Below are positions 18,705-27,073 of a stretch of DNA of 64,000 nt, in pieces; within the stretch, counting starts at the first letter, position 1, and the number at the start of each line of letters is the position of its first letter. Source of the stretch: Ovoidimarina sp038744785. GTDB taxonomy: Bacteria > Pseudomonadota > Alphaproteobacteria > Rhodobacterales > Rhodobacteraceae. The notes under the pieces are model-generated. The model had not been told where the DNA came from, did no database searches, and saw only the letters and a program-made list of their open reading frames with translations. Location: assembly GCA_038744785.1 (NCBI GenBank), contig JBCDLX010000018.1, positions 47,368-111,367 on the forward strand. Direction: 5' to 3'. The position numbers and the translations under genes are program-made.

Positions 18705-19247
18705 CTAAAGGCCCTCAAACGCGCAAAGCGTGTGGACGTCATAGCCGAGTGCCTCAAGCCGGTGGCGACCGCCAAGGTCGGGAAGATCGATAACAAAGGC
18801 ACAGCCCACGATCTCGCCCCCGAGCCGCTCGATCAACTTGATTCCCGCCTCGGCCGTGCCGCCTGTGGCCAAAAGATCGTCGACAAGGAGGATTTTTTCG
18901 CCTGCCGCGATCGCGTCGTCATGCACCTCGACGACCGCCTCTCCATATTCGAGCTGGTAGTCTTCGCTGATCGTACGGCCCGGCAGTTTGCCTTTCTTGC
19001 GGACAGGCACGAACCCCGTCGACAATTGGTGCGCCACCGCGCCACCAAGTATGAAACCGCGTGCCTCCAGACCCACTACCTTGTCGATCTCTTCGCCCGC
19101 GTAGCCGTGCAGCAACTGGTCAACGCACATTCTCAACCCGCGCGGATCGGCAAACAGGGTCGTGACATCGCGAAACATGATCCCCTCATGGGGAAAATCG
19201 ACGATTGTACGTACGTAGTCCTTCACCGTCTTACTTTGGCCGTGCAT
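18705..19247 (-). CDS. apt: adenine phosphoribosyltransferase
   Basis: 180 residues from the ATG at 19247 (MHGQSKTVKDYVRTIVDFPHEG). The longer upstream frame is ignored because it lies opposite the DsbA-like gene region. It has FRDVTTLF, VVGLEARGFILGGAVAHQL, FVPVRKKGKLP and the PRPP-binding motif ILLVDDLLATGGTA. It salvages adenine to AMP with PRPP in the cytoplasm. It is divergent from the exported thioredoxin-fold gene with about 60 bases between starts, so the two promoters overlap. Confidence 0.97.
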   Translation of the reverse strand: MHGQSKTVKDYVRTIVDFPHEGIMFRDVTTLFADPRGLRMCVDQLLHGYAGEEIDKVVGLEARGFILGGAVAHQLSTGFVPVRKKGKLPGRTISEDYQLEYGEAVVEVHDDAIAAGEKILLVDDLLATGGTAEAGIKLIERLGGEIVGCAFVIDLPDLGGRHRLEALGYDVHTLCAFEGL

Positions 19248-19306
19248 CCTGGCTCTCCTTGTGGGCGGGGGTGCCAGCCCCCACTTCTTGGCAATGGGGA
19301 CCGCCA

Positions 19307-20074
19307 ATGCAAGAGCAGAGTAGCGACAAATCCAAGACAAGCGGGCGTCGCGGCGTTCTTGTGCTGGGCGCGGCCTTTCTCGCAGTTGTTGGCGCCAACG
19401 AGCTGTTTAATCGGCCCGCCCCGCCGGACTTCGAGGACGTGCCTGGGCTTCCTGAATTTCGCATGCTGCGGTTCGGAGGCGTCTCGGGACAAGTGTTCGA
19501 TCCCTTTATCGGGATTGACACGCTACGCGCGGCCGTACCCCGGATCCCCGATGCTCAGGTCTGCGGGACGCTCTTTACGCATTCAGGCCACGGAGTGCCT
19601 GTTGCATCATTCTCGGACTATTTCTGTCCGTATTGCCGGGTTTTGACACGCGAACTGACAACGCGCGCCGAGGCGGGCGACATTTCGGTTACCTGGCATG
19701 AACTGCCGCTCTTGGGGGAAACGTCCGTTATGGCAGCGCGTGCCGCGCTGGCGGCAGATATGCAAGGCGCGTACTTGGAGATCCATAACCGGCTGATGCG
19801 CAGTCGGGTGGTGGCAACGGATGCGTATCTGGAAAACCTCGCCGAAGGTGCTGGCCTCAATGCTGCACGTTTCGTTCGCGATGCAAATTCCGAGCTCGTA
19901 CAGAATAGGATCCAGACGGCACAGGGGCTAGCAGAGCGGTTTGGGTTCTACGGTACGCCCGCATTGGTTGTTGGTCGCACTGCCGTTCTCGGGTCCATCC
20001 CGGTGGATAAGTTGGACCGGTTGATTGCCGACGAGCGGATTTTGGCGCAGGCTGCTACGCCGGCGTGCGGCTAG
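19307..20074 (+). CDS. DsbA-family exported thioredoxin-fold protein
   Basis: 255 residues from the ATG at 19307. A positively charged N-terminus and hydrophobic segment (RRGVLVLGAAFLAVVGANELF) act as signal or anchor. The thioredoxin domain has the active-site FCPYCRVLTREL (CPYC) near residue 107, then the DsbA helical insert, and a cis-proline loop in FYGTPALVVGR. It probably oxidises or isomerises thiols in the periplasm, as in the DSBA-like oxidoreductases of the roseobacters. A GC-rich inverted repeat (GGGGG/CCCCC) lies in the short leader between its start and apt. Confidence 0.87.
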   Translation: MQEQSSDKSKTSGRRGVLVLGAAFLAVVGANELFNRPAPPDFEDVPGLPEFRMLRFGGVSGQVFDPFIGIDTLRAAVPRIPDAQVCGTLFTHSGHGVPVASFSDYFCPYCRVLTRELTTRAEAGDISVTWHELPLLGETSVMAARAALAADMQGAYLEIHNRLMRSRVVATDAYLENLAEGAGLNAARFVRDANSELVQNRIQTAQGLAERFGFYGTPALVVGRTAVLGSIPVDKLDRLIADERILAQAATPACG

Positions 20075-20181
20075 GTCAGGGCGCGCTTTCCCGAAGATCC
20101 CGGGCGTTTGAATCGTCACTTTTTTCCGAGGTTTCAGCCAGAAAGTGAATAATACAAATACGTGCCTTGTGTGCATTTGGC

Positions 20182-20196
20182 ATATGCATTGCATAT
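20182..20196. promoter_or_regulatory. perfect 7-1-7 palindrome, candidate operator of the RHH gene
   Basis: ATATGCA-T-TGCATAT is an exact palindrome 41 bases before the ATG of the ribbon-helix-helix gene, in an AT-rich patch. RHH proteins usually autoregulate by binding such short palindromes as dimers of dimers, so this is the obvious candidate operator. That it is bound is an inference. Confidence 0.55.
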
Positions 20197-20237
20197 ACAT
20201 GTGCTGATTTGTGTGTCGAAACGGTCGGTGTTGGACG

Positions 20238-20402
20238 ATGTCGAAAAAGAACGAAGCTCGGTACAAGAAGGATAGCCAGCTTATCCTTAGACTGGACAAA
20301 AAGGAACGGGATGCCTTCGTCCGCCGGTGCAAAGAGTTGGACACAACGGCTGCACGCGAGATACGTCATTTTATCCGAAAATTCATGAAAGATAACCGTT
20401 AG
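20238..20402 (+). CDS. small ribbon-helix-helix DNA-binding protein
   Basis: 54 residues from the ATG at 20238 (MSKKNEARYKKDSQ). The pattern SQLILRLDKKERDAFVRRCKELDTTAAREIRHFIRKFM fits an RHH (Arc/CopG/MetJ) fold: a short beta strand with alternating residues followed by two helices, strongly basic. An earlier in-frame start at 20211 gives nine cysteine-containing residues of no obvious use. The Shine-Dalgarno is weak. A perfect palindrome lies upstream and an unknown 194-residue gene follows after 60 bases on the same strand. It may be a transcriptional regulator or the antitoxin-like half of a pair. Confidence 0.7.
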   Translation: MSKKNEARYKKDSQLILRLDKKERDAFVRRCKELDTTAAREIRHFIRKFMKDNR

Positions 20403-20462
20403 CTGGCCGCATTGGTGCCCGGATTGATTGGCACGCATTGCCTGTCCCAAGATGGAGCGCCA

Positions 20463-21047
20463 ATGCCACACCTCCAGAACGTCACACGGCCGGTTTTCGT
20501 GGCGTCCCAGGACCCTTATGCTGAATGGCTGGCAGAAGCTGCAGCCGATCTGCGCGGAGCCGAGGGTGATGTCGTAGAAACCGAGCGGCGCCTTGATCAA
20601 TGGATCTCGCTAGGGCGGAACGCCCTTGGCGATGACCTGAACCTGCATGCCCTTTTTGCGGCCATCCGCCTGCCTTGTGTCCCCTCCGGGGTCGCAGCGG
20701 ATGCACGGCTGAGGCGGCGGAAGAAACTATCGGATGCAGCCTACGGCGCGGTCCTGCGGGCCGAGCTTTGGCAGGCGAACGTGCTTTACTTGTGTGATGC
20801 GGGCGATGGGCACCTGTTCACCCGTCTCCATGGGCGAACGCTCGCGATCCTGGAAGACGCCGGCTGGCGCGGGACCGTGATCGATGCGGCGCGATGGGCC
20901 GTATCGATTTACATCGCCGAACAGGGCCTGACCCCGGACCTCGACGCACCCGTGCCAACCATGGAAGCGGTCCAACGCCGCGCGTTTCGGGCGCTCAACC
21001 GCGATATTGCCGCTTACCAGGCGGTTGTCGGCGAAAATCGCGGCTAG
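20463..21047 (+). CDS. uncharacterised protein downstream of RHH regulator
   Basis: 194 residues from the ATG at 20463 (MPHLQNVTRPVFVASQDPYAEW). No signal peptide or membrane helix is seen. The sequence looks helical with an acidic/basic alternating character, for example ADARLRRRKKLSDAAYGAVLRAELWQANVLYLCDAGDG and RGTVIDAARWAVSIYIAEQG. I do not recognise a family. Its position directly behind the RHH gene with no other partner suggests co-transcription. It ends three bases from the convergent mtnP stop. Confidence 0.7.
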   Translation: MPHLQNVTRPVFVASQDPYAEWLAEAAADLRGAEGDVVETERRLDQWISLGRNALGDDLNLHALFAAIRLPCVPSGVAADARLRRRKKLSDAAYGAVLRAELWQANVLYLCDAGDGHLFTRLHGRTLAILEDAGWRGTVIDAARWAVSIYIAEQGLTPDLDAPVPTMEAVQRRAFRALNRDIAAYQAVVGENRG

Positions 21048-21050
21048 GCG

Positions 21051-21935
21051 TCATGCGGTCAGGACACGCCCCGCAACGGCATCCAGTTTTGCGACCATCG
21101 ATGGATCGCGGACCTCAGGCGCGGTGAGGATGGCAAAATCCAACGCGCGGTCGCAGCCGTGGGGGCAGGGGTCGCGCGTCGCGCCAAGCAGCGCAGGAAG
21201 CTCCGCCACAAGTGCTTTGGCATGGGCCGCATTGCCCTGCAGCGTCCGAATGATGTCTGTCACATCAACCTCGCCATGGTCCGGATGCCAGCTGTCGTAA
21301 TCGGTGACCATCGCGATTGAGGCGTAGCAAAGTTCCGCCTCACGGGCGAGTTTCGCCTCGGGCATGTTGGTCATTCCGACCACATCGCAGCCCCAAACCT
21401 CACGGTACATTCGGCTTTCGCCCAGGGTCGAAAACTGCGGACCCTCCATCGCAAGATAGGTGCCCCCCCTATGAACGGTGACGCCCACGGTACTGGCGGC
21501 GGTAAATGCCGCTTCGCCAAGTCGCGGGCAGGTGGGGTGCGCGACGCTGACATGGGCGACGCATCCGGTGCCGAAGAACGACTTCTCACGCGCGAATGTG
21601 CGATCGATGAACTGATCGACGATCACAAAATCACCAGGCGCCAATTCTTCGCGAAAGCTGCCGACCGCGGAGACGCTGAACACATCCGTAACTCCAAGCC
21701 GCTTCAACGCGTCAATGTTGGCGCGGTACGGTACGGTTGTCGGCGACAGGACATGGCCGCGGCCGTGGCGGGGCAGAAATGCCATGGCGACCCCGCCCAA
21801 GCGCCCGGTGAGGATTTCGTCTGATGGTTGCCCCCATGGGCTATCGACGACTTGCCATGTGGCGTCCTCCAACCCCTCGATCTCGTATATGCCTGATCCG
21901 CCGATCACGCCGATCATCGTTTCGTCGCCGCTCAT
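21051..21935 (-). CDS. mtnP: S-methyl-5'-thioadenosine phosphorylase
   Basis: 294 residues from the ATG at 21935, chosen because GGAGG lies four bases upstream. Alternative ATGs are at 21962 and 21917. Hallmarks are IGVIGGSGIYEIEG, FLPRHGRGHVLSPTTVPYRANI, SAVGSFREELAPGDFVIVDQFIDRT, MEGPQFSTLGESRMYR and VVGMTNMPEAKLAREAELCYASIAMVTDYD, the full phosphorylase signature set. It cleaves methylthioadenosine to adenine and methylthioribose-1-phosphate. The adenine product is the substrate of apt in this window, a functional link although they are separate transcripts. Confidence 0.96.
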   Translation of the reverse strand: MSGDETMIGVIGGSGIYEIEGLEDATWQVVDSPWGQPSDEILTGRLGGVAMAFLPRHGRGHVLSPTTVPYRANIDALKRLGVTDVFSVSAVGSFREELAPGDFVIVDQFIDRTFAREKSFFGTGCVAHVSVAHPTCPRLGEAAFTAASTVGVTVHRGGTYLAMEGPQFSTLGESRMYREVWGCDVVGMTNMPEAKLAREAELCYASIAMVTDYDSWHPDHGEVDVTDIIRTLQGNAAHAKALVAELPALLGATRDPCPHGCDRALDFAILTAPEVRDPSMVAKLDAVAGRVLTA

Positions 21936-21967
21936 ATCGCCTCCGCCAAGTGTTTGAAACATTGGTA

Positions 21968-22218
21968 GCGTTCTGCATGCATTAGGAAAATCCCGCTTGC
22001 CGCAAGTTCTCGTGTCTTAATCTGAGCACGTATTGCGCGTTCTGCATACCCGCTGCCCACGGACGCAAGGGTGCTTGCCAGCGTGGGATGACGAGCGATA
22101 TGCGCGTGTCAGCATCTCCTATTCGGGGACTGCATACCCAAGAATACCGTGCCTTAGGCGCGTCGTCGCCTAACTACCTCGCAACCCTGTACACAATCCC
22201 TACCCAAGAGTACCGTGC
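21968..22218. repeat. short direct repeats in the mtnP-sulP divergent gap
   Basis: Three pairs of short repeats sit in this 283-base gap: GCGTTCTGCAT at 21968-21978 and 22037-22047 (69 bases apart), CTGCATACCC at 22042-22051 and 22130-22139, and TACCCAAGARTACCGTGC at 22135-22152 and 22201-22218 (66 bases apart, one mismatch in 18). The last copy abuts the SulP ATG and occupies the place of a ribosome-binding site. No gene was found in the gap. Confidence 0.75.
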
Positions 22219-23838
22219 ATGACCCGTATCATCGCCGCCGTCACGAACGGCTTTCCGCATCCCGCCGTTCCGCTCGGCAACCTAACACCAGAGCGCCTGC
22301 GGATTGAGGTACTGGCAGGGCTTACGGTGGCACTTGCACTGGTCCCGGAGGCCGTTGCATTTGCCTTTGTTGCCGGTGTGCATCCACTGGTCGGGCTCTA
22401 CGCTGCATTTATCGTTGGATTGATCACCGCGCTGTTTGGTGGGCGGCCAGGAATGATCTCGGGTGCGACGGGCGCGCTGGCGGTTGTTATGGTGTCGCTC
22501 GTGGCCACGCACGGGGTCGAGTATCTTTTTGCGACGGTCGTCCTGATGGGGCTTATCCAGATCGCCGCAGGCATCTTTAAGCTTGGTAAGTTCATCCGGA
22601 TGGTGCCGCATCCCGTCATGCTCGGCTTCGTCAATGGGCTGGCCATTGTCATTTTCCTTGCGCAGCTTTCCCAGTTTCAGGTCCCGGGCAGCGCGGAAAA
22701 CACAGGTCACGGGATGGCGCAAGGTGCATGGCTGACGGGGTGGCCGTTGGTGACCATGCTGGCGTTAACGGCGGCGACCATGGCGATCATCTGGGCCGTG
22801 CCGAGGGTAACATCCAAGGTTCCAGCACCGCTTGCCGGGATTGCTGTCGTCGCACTGGCGGTAATTGCGTTCGACATCGATGTTCCGCGCGTCGGCGATC
22901 TTGCATCCATCGAAGGCGGTTTACCTGCGTTCCACATTCCCGTTGTGCCGCTCGCGTGGGAAACGGTCGAAATTATCCTTCCCTACGCCTTGATCCTGGC
23001 CGCCATTGGTCTGATTGAAAGCCTGCTGACTTTGAACCTGGTCAGTGAGATTACCGGAAAGAAGGGCGGTGCCAGTCAGGAATGCATCGCGCAGGGCGCG
23101 GCCAATACGGTCACCGGTTTCTTTGGCGGGATGGGCGGATGCGCGATGATTGGGCAGTCCATGATCAACGTGAAATCCGGTGCGCGCACCCGGATCGCCG
23201 GCGTGGCTGCTGCGTTGTTTCTATTGTCATTCATCGTTGTGGCCGCCCCGGTGATCGAGTTGATCCCGCTTGCTGCGTTGGTGGGCGTAATGTTCATGGT
23301 CGTGATCGGCACGTTTGCTTGGAACTCGTTCAAGATCATGGCGCGCGTACCGTGGACCGACAGTTTCGTGATCGTTCTTGTTACAGTGACAACGGTTTTA
23401 ACGGACCTCGCGATCGCCGTTGTCGTTGGTGTCATCGTTTCTGCGCTTGTCTACGCGTGGAACAACGCGCGCCGGATCTGGGCAAAAACGTATGAAACCC
23501 CGGAAGGGGCCAAGGTCTATCAGGTGCAGGGCCCCCTGTTCTTTGGTTCGGCGGAAGGGTTTGCCGAGCTGTTTGACCCCGCTCAAGACCCGTCCCGAGT
23601 GGTCGTAGATTTCGCGGATAGTCGTGTGGTCGATCAGTCAGCGCTGACCGCGATTGAGGTCGTCGCGGCGAAATACGAGGCGGCGGGAAAGGAGCTGCAG
23701 CTGCGCCATCTTTCACGTGACTGTCACCATCTTTTGAGCCGGGCCGGCCAGCTTATGGTCGATTCTGACGATGATCCCATATACGGAATCGCCACCAATT
23801 ATTCCGTTCGCACCGGTATTCTTGCGGCAGGGCATTGA
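22219..23838 (+). CDS. SulP-family anion transporter with STAS domain
   Basis: 539 residues. The transmembrane part holds about 10-12 helices and the SulP signature regions: LAGLTVALALVPEAVAFAFVAGVHPLVGLYAAF, FGGRPGMISGATGALAVVM, ESLLTLNLVSEITGKKGGASQECIAQGAANTVTGFFGGMGGCAMIGQSMINVKSGARTR and the C-terminal STAS domain (GPLFFGSAEGFAELF, VVDFADSRVVDQSALTAIE). SulP proteins import sulfate, bicarbonate or other anions with Na+ or H+. The substrate is unassigned. No Shine-Dalgarno is seen because a direct repeat ends at the ATG. Confidence 0.93.
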   Translation: MTRIIAAVTNGFPHPAVPLGNLTPERLRIEVLAGLTVALALVPEAVAFAFVAGVHPLVGLYAAFIVGLITALFGGRPGMISGATGALAVVMVSLVATHGVEYLFATVVLMGLIQIAAGIFKLGKFIRMVPHPVMLGFVNGLAIVIFLAQLSQFQVPGSAENTGHGMAQGAWLTGWPLVTMLALTAATMAIIWAVPRVTSKVPAPLAGIAVVALAVIAFDIDVPRVGDLASIEGGLPAFHIPVVPLAWETVEIILPYALILAAIGLIESLLTLNLVSEITGKKGGASQECIAQGAANTVTGFFGGMGGCAMIGQSMINVKSGARTRIAGVAAALFLLSFIVVAAPVIELIPLAALVGVMFMVVIGTFAWNSFKIMARVPWTDSFVIVLVTVTTVLTDLAIAVVVGVIVSALVYAWNNARRIWAKTYETPEGAKVYQVQGPLFFGSAEGFAELFDPAQDPSRVVVDFADSRVVDQSALTAIEVVAAKYEAAGKELQLRHLSRDCHHLLSRAGQLMVDSDDDPIYGIATNYSVRTGILAAGH

Positions 23839-24019
23839 TTGTTTCCCGAGGCGGGCGAGTTAACCTTAAATGTATCGCTAATGTGACGAAGCTCACAGTC
23901 CGTGACACATCTGGCTGCGAAAAGGTCCCCACAAGACCCAGCGCCTGCCCCATTCTCGCCCCGAGTGCCCGGCAAAAGGTAGAAGTCGAAGTTAACAAGT
24001 TGTGACCGGAGTAACGAAA

Positions 24020-24229
24020 ATGCTGGATGCCACGAATATCGTCGAAAACACCGTATACCGCGCGACAGACCCTGCGCAGGTGATTTACCGCAGCCTCTTG
24101 GCTGGATATTCCGAAACCGAGCTGATGCGGCTCGATGATGAAATCGGTGCCTTCTCGAAGACCGGACTTTTGCCGGAAAGCGTCCGCTCGCTGCTGGACG
24201 CAGGCATGGACACCAAGCTCGCCGCCTGA
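24020..24229 (+). CDS. small conserved-looking protein of unknown function
   Basis: 69 residues from the ATG at 24020, with GGAG at 24008-24011 eight bases upstream, a better start than the GTG at 24002. The sequence MLDATNIVENTVYRATDPAQV is followed by a helical, acidic segment (YSETELMRLDDEIGAFSKTGLLPESVRSLLDAGMDTKLAA). There is no signal peptide or membrane segment. The gene is monocistronic, and a strong intrinsic terminator follows about 70 bases after the stop, suggesting a well-expressed independent transcript. I do not know its function. Confidence 0.75.
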   Translation: MLDATNIVENTVYRATDPAQVIYRSLLAGYSETELMRLDDEIGAFSKTGLLPESVRSLLDAGMDTKLAA

Positions 24230-24302
24230 TTTTCGCTGGGGTCCCACGGCCGCCGGGCCATCCCGGTCGCAGACGCCCGAGCCCCGCGGACCCTAATCCC
24301 GG

Positions 24303-24337
24303 AAAAGCCGCGCCCGTTACGAGGCGCGGCTTTTTTT
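24303..24337 (+). terminator. intrinsic terminator of the small gene at 24020
   Basis: AAAAGCCGCGCC (24303-24314) pairs with GGCGCGGC plus following T residues (24323-24330 and on) around an eight-base loop, followed by a run of seven T at 24331-24337. This is the clearest rho-independent terminator in the window. Confidence 0.93.
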
Positions 24338-24608
24338 GCTCCAAAGGATCCCGATGCCCTGTTTCCAGAAGGCCGGTGCCTTTCCAGGTTCCAGACCGTC
24401 TCGTCAGATCAATAGGCAATGTGGGTCTAGTGTCTTGTTGCGCGATAGGCGCCAGCTTGGTGCTGACGTCTTGTATCCGGTATGTTTATGCCACCAAGCT
24501 CGACGTACCCCTAAAGCGCATTAAGGCGTCGTCACGTTGGACAGTGGCAATATGCGCCAATGCGATGCGTGACATTGGCGTTCCGGGATTCGGGTCACGG
24601 ATTTCACG

Positions 24609-25214
24609 TTACTCGCCAGGTCGGCTCAGGCTGAACTTGTCGCGGATGACGCTGTAGTCGCGGTAGCCCATTCGAGTCAGCGGGTTGAAAGACAGGACAT
24701 CGAAGATGCCATCTTTCAGGCAGTCGTCGCGCATGTGAACGCCCGTAACCTCGCCAAACGCGACGAAGTTTGCTGCTCCGGGCAACTGAATGATCTGCGT
24801 AAGCTTACACTCGAGGTTCGCAGGTGCATTCGCAACCCTTGAGCAGTCGATCGTTTCACACTCTGCGCGTTCAATTCCGGCCGTCTCGAATTCGTCAACC
24901 TCGCGCGGCCATGGGCCGGAGGTTACGTTCATCACGTCTTTCATCGCATGCTCTACGATGTTGACGCAGAAGACGCCTGTGTCGCGAATGTTCGACATCG
25001 AATCTTTGGTTCCGTCGCGATCCTCCTTGGCGGAAGTGGAGGCAAACATTACCTGTGGCGGAAGGTAAGCCACGGCATTGAAGAATGAGTAAGGCGCCAA
25101 GTTCTCGCTGCCGTCCTTGCCGCGGGTCGCAATCCAGCCAATAGGGCGGGGTGTGACGATTGCATTGAACGGATTGTGCGGCAGTCCATGGCCGTCTTCG
25201 GGTCGGTAGAACAT
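24609..25214 (-). CDS. flavin reductase-like (FMN-binding split barrel) protein
   Basis: 201 residues from the ATG at 25214, which has GAGG just upstream. The extra residues from 25253 are discarded. Sequence blocks NAIVTPRPIGWIATRGKDGSENLAPYSFFNAVAYLPPQVMFAS, DTGVFCVNIVEHAMKDVMNVTSGPWPREVDEFE and FGEVTGVHMRD match the DIM6/NTAB flavin reductase domain, where the PRPIGW..NLAPYSFF segments bind FMN. It may be an FMN-dependent reductase or flavoprotein of unknown substrate. The 271 bases downstream to the terminator at 24337 contain nothing I recognise. Confidence 0.88.
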   Translation of the reverse strand: MFYRPEDGHGLPHNPFNAIVTPRPIGWIATRGKDGSENLAPYSFFNAVAYLPPQVMFASTSAKEDRDGTKDSMSNIRDTGVFCVNIVEHAMKDVMNVTSGPWPREVDEFETAGIERAECETIDCSRVANAPANLECKLTQIIQLPGAANFVAFGEVTGVHMRDDCLKDGIFDVLSFNPLTRMGYRDYSVIRDKFSLSRPGE

Positions 25215-25285
25215 TTGTCCTCGCGCGTCGGTTTGAGCCTCACCTAGCCCCATGCTAGGGGCGTTTCCAGCCGAAAGGAACGGAC

Positions 25286-25798
25286 GTGCGCATCGCTGCA
25301 GAGAGCGAAGAGGATTGGTGGGAGGTCGAAGCGCTTTTTGACCTTGCCTTCGCGCCCGGGCGCGAAGCGCTGTCCTCGTACCGCTTGCGCGACGGCATCG
25401 AACCCGTTGCAGAGCTTTGCCTGACCGCGCGCGACGAACTGGGAATTCTGGCAGGCGCTATTCGGTACTGGCCCGTGAAGGTCCAAGCGGCGTCGGTGCT
25501 TCTTCTTGGACCCATTGCCGTACACCCGACCAGACAGGGGGAAGGCCTGGGTGCGCTTCTTATTGAGGACAGCCTGGCCCGCGCTACAGGATGGGATCGG
25601 GCGATGCTGGTCGGCGATGCACCCTACTATGGACGGTTTGGGTTCAAACGGCTCGAAGGCGTGGTCATGCCACCGCCGACGAACCCGAACCGCGTCTTGG
25701 GGCGGGCGCTCGTGACGGGCGCTTGGGAGGGTCTTTCAGGAACTGTTCATGCCTGGACATCCACCACTTCTTCGCCAACGGACGTAAACGCAAACTAA
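25286..25798 (+). CDS. GNAT N-acetyltransferase (YhbS-like)
   Basis: 170 residues, divergent from the flavin reductase gene. It contains the GNAT core: LLLGPIAVHPTRQGEGLGALLIEDSL (acetyl-CoA-binding RxGxG loop) and VGDAPYYGRFGFKRL at the C-terminal motif. This layout is that of YhbS-type acetyltransferases. The substrate is unknown. It ends 30 bases from the convergent VPLPA-CTERM gene. Confidence 0.88.
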   Translation: MRIAAESEEDWWEVEALFDLAFAPGREALSSYRLRDGIEPVAELCLTARDELGILAGAIRYWPVKVQAASVLLLGPIAVHPTRQGEGLGALLIEDSLARATGWDRAMLVGDAPYYGRFGFKRLEGVVMPPPTNPNRVLGRALVTGAWEGLSGTVHAWTSTTSSPTDVNAN

Positions 25799-25828
25799 TC
25801 GTCTGACCTTGGCAAATTGCCCACTGCG

Positions 25829-27073
25829 CTAGGCGTCGATTGGGTTCTCCTGAAAGCGTCGCCAGGGGCACCGGATCGCAAAAAGCCCGCCAAGCCCGGC
25901 TACCAGAAGCAAGGCCGATGCTGGAAGCGGGATAACCTGCGGCTCGTGGGTCGATGCAAGCTGGGCACTGAAGGTAATGTTGTCGATCTCAAAACGGTCC
26001 GGACCAGTGGTGGCGACGATGCGAAGCGCGTCAAAAGGGTCGTCGGAGATAAACCCGAAGAACCCATCGTAGAGCGCGTTCGGACCGCTCGAAACGCCAT
26101 CAAAAAAAGCGGGCCCCACAACCTCGGTCAGGAACGCGAATTGCGTGCCGCCAAGCTCGGTAGAAAGCGACGCAAAGTCAGCGCCGAAACCAATAATCTG
26201 TTGGTCGAAGCCGATATCCACGAACCCGCCACCCCCAAGCGGATCAAACTGGGCGTTCGCCACGATCGCCGGTGTCCCATCAATGGCAACCAACGGGTTT
26301 GGTTCGATTTCAAGGGATGCAGCGTTCGCTGAAAACTCCAGCGAGCCGCGCTGCGTCGGGCCCGGCCCGAGGGGCGTGACCTCGGTGACGTCGTTCAGTG
26401 TGTCGATAGTCGTGTCCTTAAGCGCGGCTTCAAAGGCGGCGCGATCCATAAACAATCGATATGGTAACGACGGACCGCCGTTGCCCGGATCAGGATCAGG
26501 ATCCGACTGAGGAACAGCGTCGCCCAGCAGCAGATTGTCAAATACCACAAGATCCCCGTCGGGCACATTTTGGGTGGTGTCGATAAACTCGACCGACGAG
26601 AATGGCGTGTCCGACGTAAAACCAAAAAATCCGTCGTAGCTTTGAAGCTCGCCAACAAGTGTCGCTGCGCTTACTACGTCATCGCCGATCTTGAACGACG
26701 TCGCTGAAAACTCTGTCTTGAGCGATGCGAAATCCGCACCAAAGGCAGTCGCTTCGCCAAAGCTCAAAACGGGTCCGGCCCCGTCGACGGTTGCTTCTGG
26801 CGCGTCCGTGAACGCCCCGACAGAGGGGAATTGAAGAACGCTGCCTGTCCCGCTGATCGACGGTGATGGTTGACCCAGCAGCGTCACTTCACCCGAAGTC
26901 AACGGCACGCCCGAAAATGATTGGCCCCGCACTGACGAGAAATTCTCTGTGCGAGTGTTAGTTACGGCAGACAAAAAGTCTGTTTTGTCATCATAAAGCG
27001 TGAAGGTCGCGCCGTGGACGATGTGGCCAAACCCAAGGGACGCGAATGCCGTTGTACAAATAAGACGGCGCAT
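25829..27073 (-). CDS. VPLPA-CTERM sorting-domain protein with internal duplication
   Basis: 414 residues from the ATG at 27073 (GAGG upstream), with a signal peptide (RRLICTTAFASLGFGHIVHGA). The C-terminus has IPLPASALLLVAGLGGLFAIR followed by basic residues, the tripartite motif-hydrophobic-basic pattern of VPLPA-CTERM proteins that are cut and anchored by a dedicated exosortase. The body is duplicated: both halves carry a YDGFFGF-S-D-PF segment (YDGFFGFTSDTPFSSVEF near residue 150 and YDGFFGFISDDPFDALRI near 340) and an FGADFASL-T-E segment. The halves are separated by a DPDPDPGNGG linker. A surface or extracellular matrix role is likely. No exosortase gene is in the window. Confidence 0.82.
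   Translation of the reverse strand: MRRLICTTAFASLGFGHIVHGATFTLYDDKTDFLSAVTNTRTENFSSVRGQSFSGVPLTSGEVTLLGQPSPSISGTGSVLQFPSVGAFTDAPEATVDGAGPVLSFGEATAFGADFASLKTEFSATSFKIGDDVVSAATLVGELQSYDGFFGFTSDTPFSSVEFIDTTQNVPDGDLVVFDNLLLGDAVPQSDPDPDPGNGGPSLPYRLFMDRAAFEAALKDTTIDTLNDVTEVTPLGPGPTQRGSLEFSANAASLEIEPNPLVAIDGTPAIVANAQFDPLGGGGFVDIGFDQQIIGFGADFASLSTELGGTQFAFLTEVVGPAFFDGVSSGPNALYDGFFGFISDDPFDALRIVATTGPDRFEIDNITFSAQLASTHEPQVIPLPASALLLVAGLGGLFAIRCPWRRFQENPIDA

Noticed and set aside
18732..19646. Plus-strand open frame of 304 codons across the apt gene
   Set aside because: apt on the minus strand has the full PRPP motif. The plus frame is its mirror and runs into the DsbA-like gene in another frame.
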